A stretch of DNA of 64,000 nt from Xiphydria camelus (lineage: Eukaryota; Arthropoda; Insecta; Hymenoptera; Xiphydriidae), in contig OY783193.1 of assembly GCA_963678675.1 (NCBI GenBank), positions 3,045,501 through 3,109,500 of the forward strand, written 5' to 3'. The notes under the pieces were generated by a model. That model saw nothing but the letters and a program-made list of their open reading frames with translations, was not told the DNA's origin and did no database searches. How positions within the stretch are numbered: the stretch's first letter is position 1; each line of letters begins with the position of its first letter. Positions 61,295-64,000 of this stretch are shown in pieces. A program made the position numbers and the translations under genes.

Positions 61295-61323
61295 CGCATT
61301 TTTAACATGATAAGGAATTATTA

Positions 61324-61610
61324 TTATAAAAATTCAATAATAGTTGTTGGTGTAATATTATGAAATAAATCTTTAATGATAGCAAACGAGTCGACGAGTT
61401 TACCCCGCCTTAATGCCGCGAGTGCACATCCTTGTTCTAATTCAATTTCAATATTGTTCCGTAACGGTTTTTCATAGTATAATACGCTACTTTTTTTCCA
61501 GCGATGCAGTGTCTCTGCATCTTCATATGGCTTGAGTCCCTGTTGAGGCTCCTCAGTATATATTTCCTCCCTTGGGATTCTGTACGCCTTTCTTCTTACG
61601 TTTTTTTTTT
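61324..61610 (-). CDS. Unrecognised protein, second (3') exon
   Basis: This is the second of two exons of a small gene on the - strand. It begins after the acceptor CCATTTCCTTTTTTAG (the AG is complementary to 61611-61612) and ends at TAA 61324-61326. It encodes about 95 residues beginning KKKNVRRKAYRIPREEIYTE. Later come YEDAETLHRWKKSSVLYYEK and IEIELEQGCALAALRRGKLV, with the end at HNITPTTIIEFL. The composition is balanced and mixed helical, unlike the Arg/Ser-rich chance frames elsewhere in the window. No domain or family was recognised. The intron removal restores a single frame with the exon at 61717-61984, and an AATAAA follows 30 bases after the stop. Confidence 0.65.
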
Positions 61611-61716
61611 CTAAAAAAGGAAATGGAAAAAATTGGGCTAAACATTGGAGAGTCATTTTTGCTCGGCAAGTCTTCACACGTTTACATCCGTACCTCTCGT
61701 CGTACTCACAACTCAC

Positions 61717-61984
61717 TGTACTCATCCGAGTACATTGCGTCCTCTTCCAAAAGTACCGTCGTCAATATGGAGCTCTCGATACTCGGCAAATCCCAACAGA
61801 AAGCGTTCGCGTAAGCATTGATCGTCGGATAGTCGTTCTTCAAGGTATTTCTTGTTTCTCTAAGACTTTTTCTCGGCTCTGCCGACATTCCACTATCTCC
61901 GACCCCTGAAGACCTTTCCAAGAACTCTTTTTCGTATTGAGATTTTGAATATTTTTCTTCTTCAGAATTTCCTGCTTCATTCAT
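61717..61984 (-). CDS. Unrecognised protein, first (5') coding exon
   Basis: This exon starts at ATG (61982-61984), with an in-frame TAG a few codons upstream. It ends at TACA|GTGAGT, donor just below 61717, in phase 1. It encodes 89 residues starting MNEAGNSEEEKYSKSQYEKE and including NDYPTINAYANAFCWDLPSI and LEEDAMYSDEY; it is acidic overall. With a 106-bp intron (61611-61716) it joins the downstream exon to give 184 residues. There is no signal peptide or membrane segment. A GTAG just before the ATG could be the acceptor of a further 5' non-coding exon. The gene lies tail-to-tail with broad. Function unknown. Confidence 0.6.
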
Positions 61985-64000
61985 CCCCGGCTACAATGGG
62001 GTAGGAAGTAGCGCGCCCCGAGAACGTCGAGAGTCGCGCGAAGACGCTCTGCGATTTTTAGTGGAAATTCTTTTCTCGTGTCCCACGCTGTACTCTTCCC
62101 GCCGTTCCTCCCTCGACCTCGCGCCATTTGCTCGAGAAAGCGCTTTATTAAATTCGAGCCTGTGTGCGTGCGAGGTTTCGGGATGCTTCGTTTGAAACGA
62201 GAGACAGAGGTCCGTTTTTTCGTCGATAAAAATGAGGGGAGAGGAGGCTGCGTGCGACGTGCGTGGAGTTGTAAGGTGAACGAAGAGCCGGCGGCTACCC
62301 TCGTTGTTCAACCCGTGCAACGTCCGAGGATGTGCTTCGCGACGTCGCACATAGAGCTGCCTTTCTCTTCGATAACTACGACGTTTCTTCCGGATCGCGT
62401 GGCCCTGCGAGACTCTTAACCGCCCGGACCATCGAACTGATTGATGCGGGACAGTGAAGGGACGCCGAGCGTGTCGATCCTTTCCTCCCTCGCCGCGGAT
62501 TCATCCTTACTCGCACTTTGTCGTTCCGAGTGCCGACATTAATAACGAAACAAAGGCCCTGTCCTCGATCTCGTTTGAATTTTTCGCGAGAGCTTTATGA
62601 ATCGCTGGGTGACTCTCGAATGACGATCGCGCGCATCAGGGGTATTATATTTCATATCTGCTTCGCGAAATACTCGCGGCAATACAGTCCCTGTGCCGCG
62701 GGACTCGGACCGTATTATCGCGCTAATAAAAACGAATACGAGCTCGTAAATACCGGCGTACCTTTCAAAAGCGAGAGAGATCCTTATTTTTCCTTTTATA
62801 GGAGCCTCCGATGAGGATACGAGGGCTCTAAAAATCGCAGAGTGATTCACGACTTTCGAACGACTCGATGGAATAACAATTACGCGACGCCCGCATTCTG
62901 AATCCACGATCGTTCGCTCCCGCGTTAAGGATGTTTCACCCCTATTATCAAAAATACAGGAAGAGTTACTCAAATAATTCTTTCCCAAGATTCTTTAATA
63001 TCTTTGAAAGCCGCATGCAAAATTTCGAGTCTCTTGACTAACTCACTGAAAAGTTATAATTGAAATAATAATGGCAATTTAACCCGTGCTCTTATGGGAA
63101 ATTCACAGAAACGTAGAAAAAACGATGGAAAATTGGGTGACCGTAATGAAACTTTGCATACCGCTAGATTATTATGCAAAGAATAAATGGTACATTTTTC
63201 ACACATCGATCGGGGCGGTAATTTATAACAAATAATAATACTGCACCGATTCCTTTCAAATCTTGTATACACTTTCTACATATAAAATACCAGACCACTA
63301 CGTTTTTCTTTATCTTTTTTTGTTACATTAAGGGGGTTTTACAGCAACAAAATGACGGATTTTTTCGTGAAAAATCGCAATTTTTACTTCAGACAACCAC
63401 CAAAAATGGAAAAATGGAAAAAAAAATTAAAGAAAAACGTAGGGGTCTAGAAGAACATCTGTTTTAATTAAATTGCTTTGATTCTTTGGTTCGAGATAAT
63501 TCTACGCTGAAATATAATGTCCACCGCAAATCATCTTTTCTAAAAGGCGTCCTCGAAAATGCTTCGTCACCGGTTTATTTCTCAATATTTGTCTACAAAA
63601 AAATTACAAAATATCGTTCGAATGATGCTTTGTAACATGCGAAACATTAGAATATATCTACTTCAACAATAGCTCTAAACAAATTTCGTAAAAATAGAAT
63701 TATTTTCCATGCGTTAGACCCTATGCCCCTCCCCTTAAGTTCTCGCTAGCTCGCCATTAATCGCTCCGATCGAGCTTGCGAGCGATTCACGCGTACATAC
63801 ATACATATACGCGCAAGTCGCCACGGCGACGACGTGCGCGTCCCTGCTCCCATCTTCGTCGGTGCCTTTCGCCGCGGCGGCAGGCTGGACCTCCCGACCG
63901 TGAGGCAGGCGCAGCCCTGGCCGCACGGTTCCCACGAGCTTGCGCGGGAATCGTGGGGTGGGTTTCGCCTCGCCTCGCCTCGCCTCGACACCGCCGAGCT
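61985..64000. other. Non-coding sequence beyond the minus-strand gene
   Basis: Open frames here are short and lack recognisable domains, including the frame directly upstream of the minus-strand gene (61991-62350). One TTAA-flanked element lies at 63332-63734. The final 250 bases are GC-rich. Confidence 0.5.
63332..63734. mobile_element. Possible TTAA-flanked element with G-rich ends
   Basis: TTAA at 63328-63331 and 63735-63738 bracket GGGGGTTTTACAG on the left and CCCTATGCCCCTCCCC on the right (inverse complement GGGGAGGGGCATAGGG). The inverted match is short and imperfect. The 403-bp interior is AT-rich and non-coding. It could be a piggyBac- or Kolobok-like remnant, or chance. Confidence 0.4.

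Noticed and set aside
61991..62350. 119-codon - strand frame immediately upstream of the two-exon gene
   Set aside because: It ends in a stop before the ATG of that gene, is Arg/Ser-rich, and has no donor that would join it in frame convincingly.
1..64000. tRNA genes, rRNA genes, CRISPR arrays or bacterial operon features
   Set aside because: Scanned for T-loop-like GGTTCRANNC boxes with partners and for regularly spaced repeats; none were convincing.

Overview
This is a window of animal nuclear DNA, most likely from a hymenopteran insect (an ant or close relative). That guess rests on the intron-rich gene layout, the very insect-like protein sequences, the CpG-rich composition and the many GA/CT/CA microsatellites. 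It is inference; no species-diagnostic sequence was recognised. No bacterial features, CRISPR arrays, rRNA or tRNA genes were found.

About 40 kb of the + strand is one gene: the ecdysone-response transcription factor gene broad (Broad-Complex). Two exons (10707-10892, 11126-11317) encode the BTB/POZ domain and a third (12876-13461) encodes a Ser/Pro/Asn-rich linker. A 48-nt exon (15107-15154) preserves the frame and is probably a cassette. Five separate 3'-terminal exons then follow at 27.6, 32.1, 37.4, 47.9 and 50.7 kb. Each starts at a phase-1 splice acceptor, encodes one pair of C2H2 zinc fingers and has its own stop codon. Splicing the common exons to one of the five would give proteins of about 562, 437, 400, 408 and 437 residues (16 more with the cassette). 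By remembered family signatures the last four look like the Z4, Z2, Z1 and Z3 exons. The first has a long private N-terminal extension and matches none of those four; it may be of the Z5/Z6 type described outside flies.

The first 10.7 kb lies upstream of the start codon (5' intron, 5' exon or flank). It contains a decayed tandem array, microsatellites and repeated short motifs, but no coding exon that can be supported.

The introns are dotted with small non-autonomous DNA transposons: a 636-bp internally deleted mariner, three elements flanked by TTAA, two by TA, one by AGTT, and a family whose ends read roughly TACACTGAGAAAAA. There is also a 64-bp-arm hairpin. One TTAA element ends only 79 bp before the acceptor of the last zinc-finger exon.

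Downstream of broad, 51.0-61.3 kb shows no coding exon that can be supported. At 61.3-62.0 kb on the - strand is a small, unrecognised two-exon gene. It has a clean 106-bp intron, a 184-residue product and a nearby AATAAA. The last 2 kb is non-coding as far as can be seen, apart from one more TTAA-flanked element.
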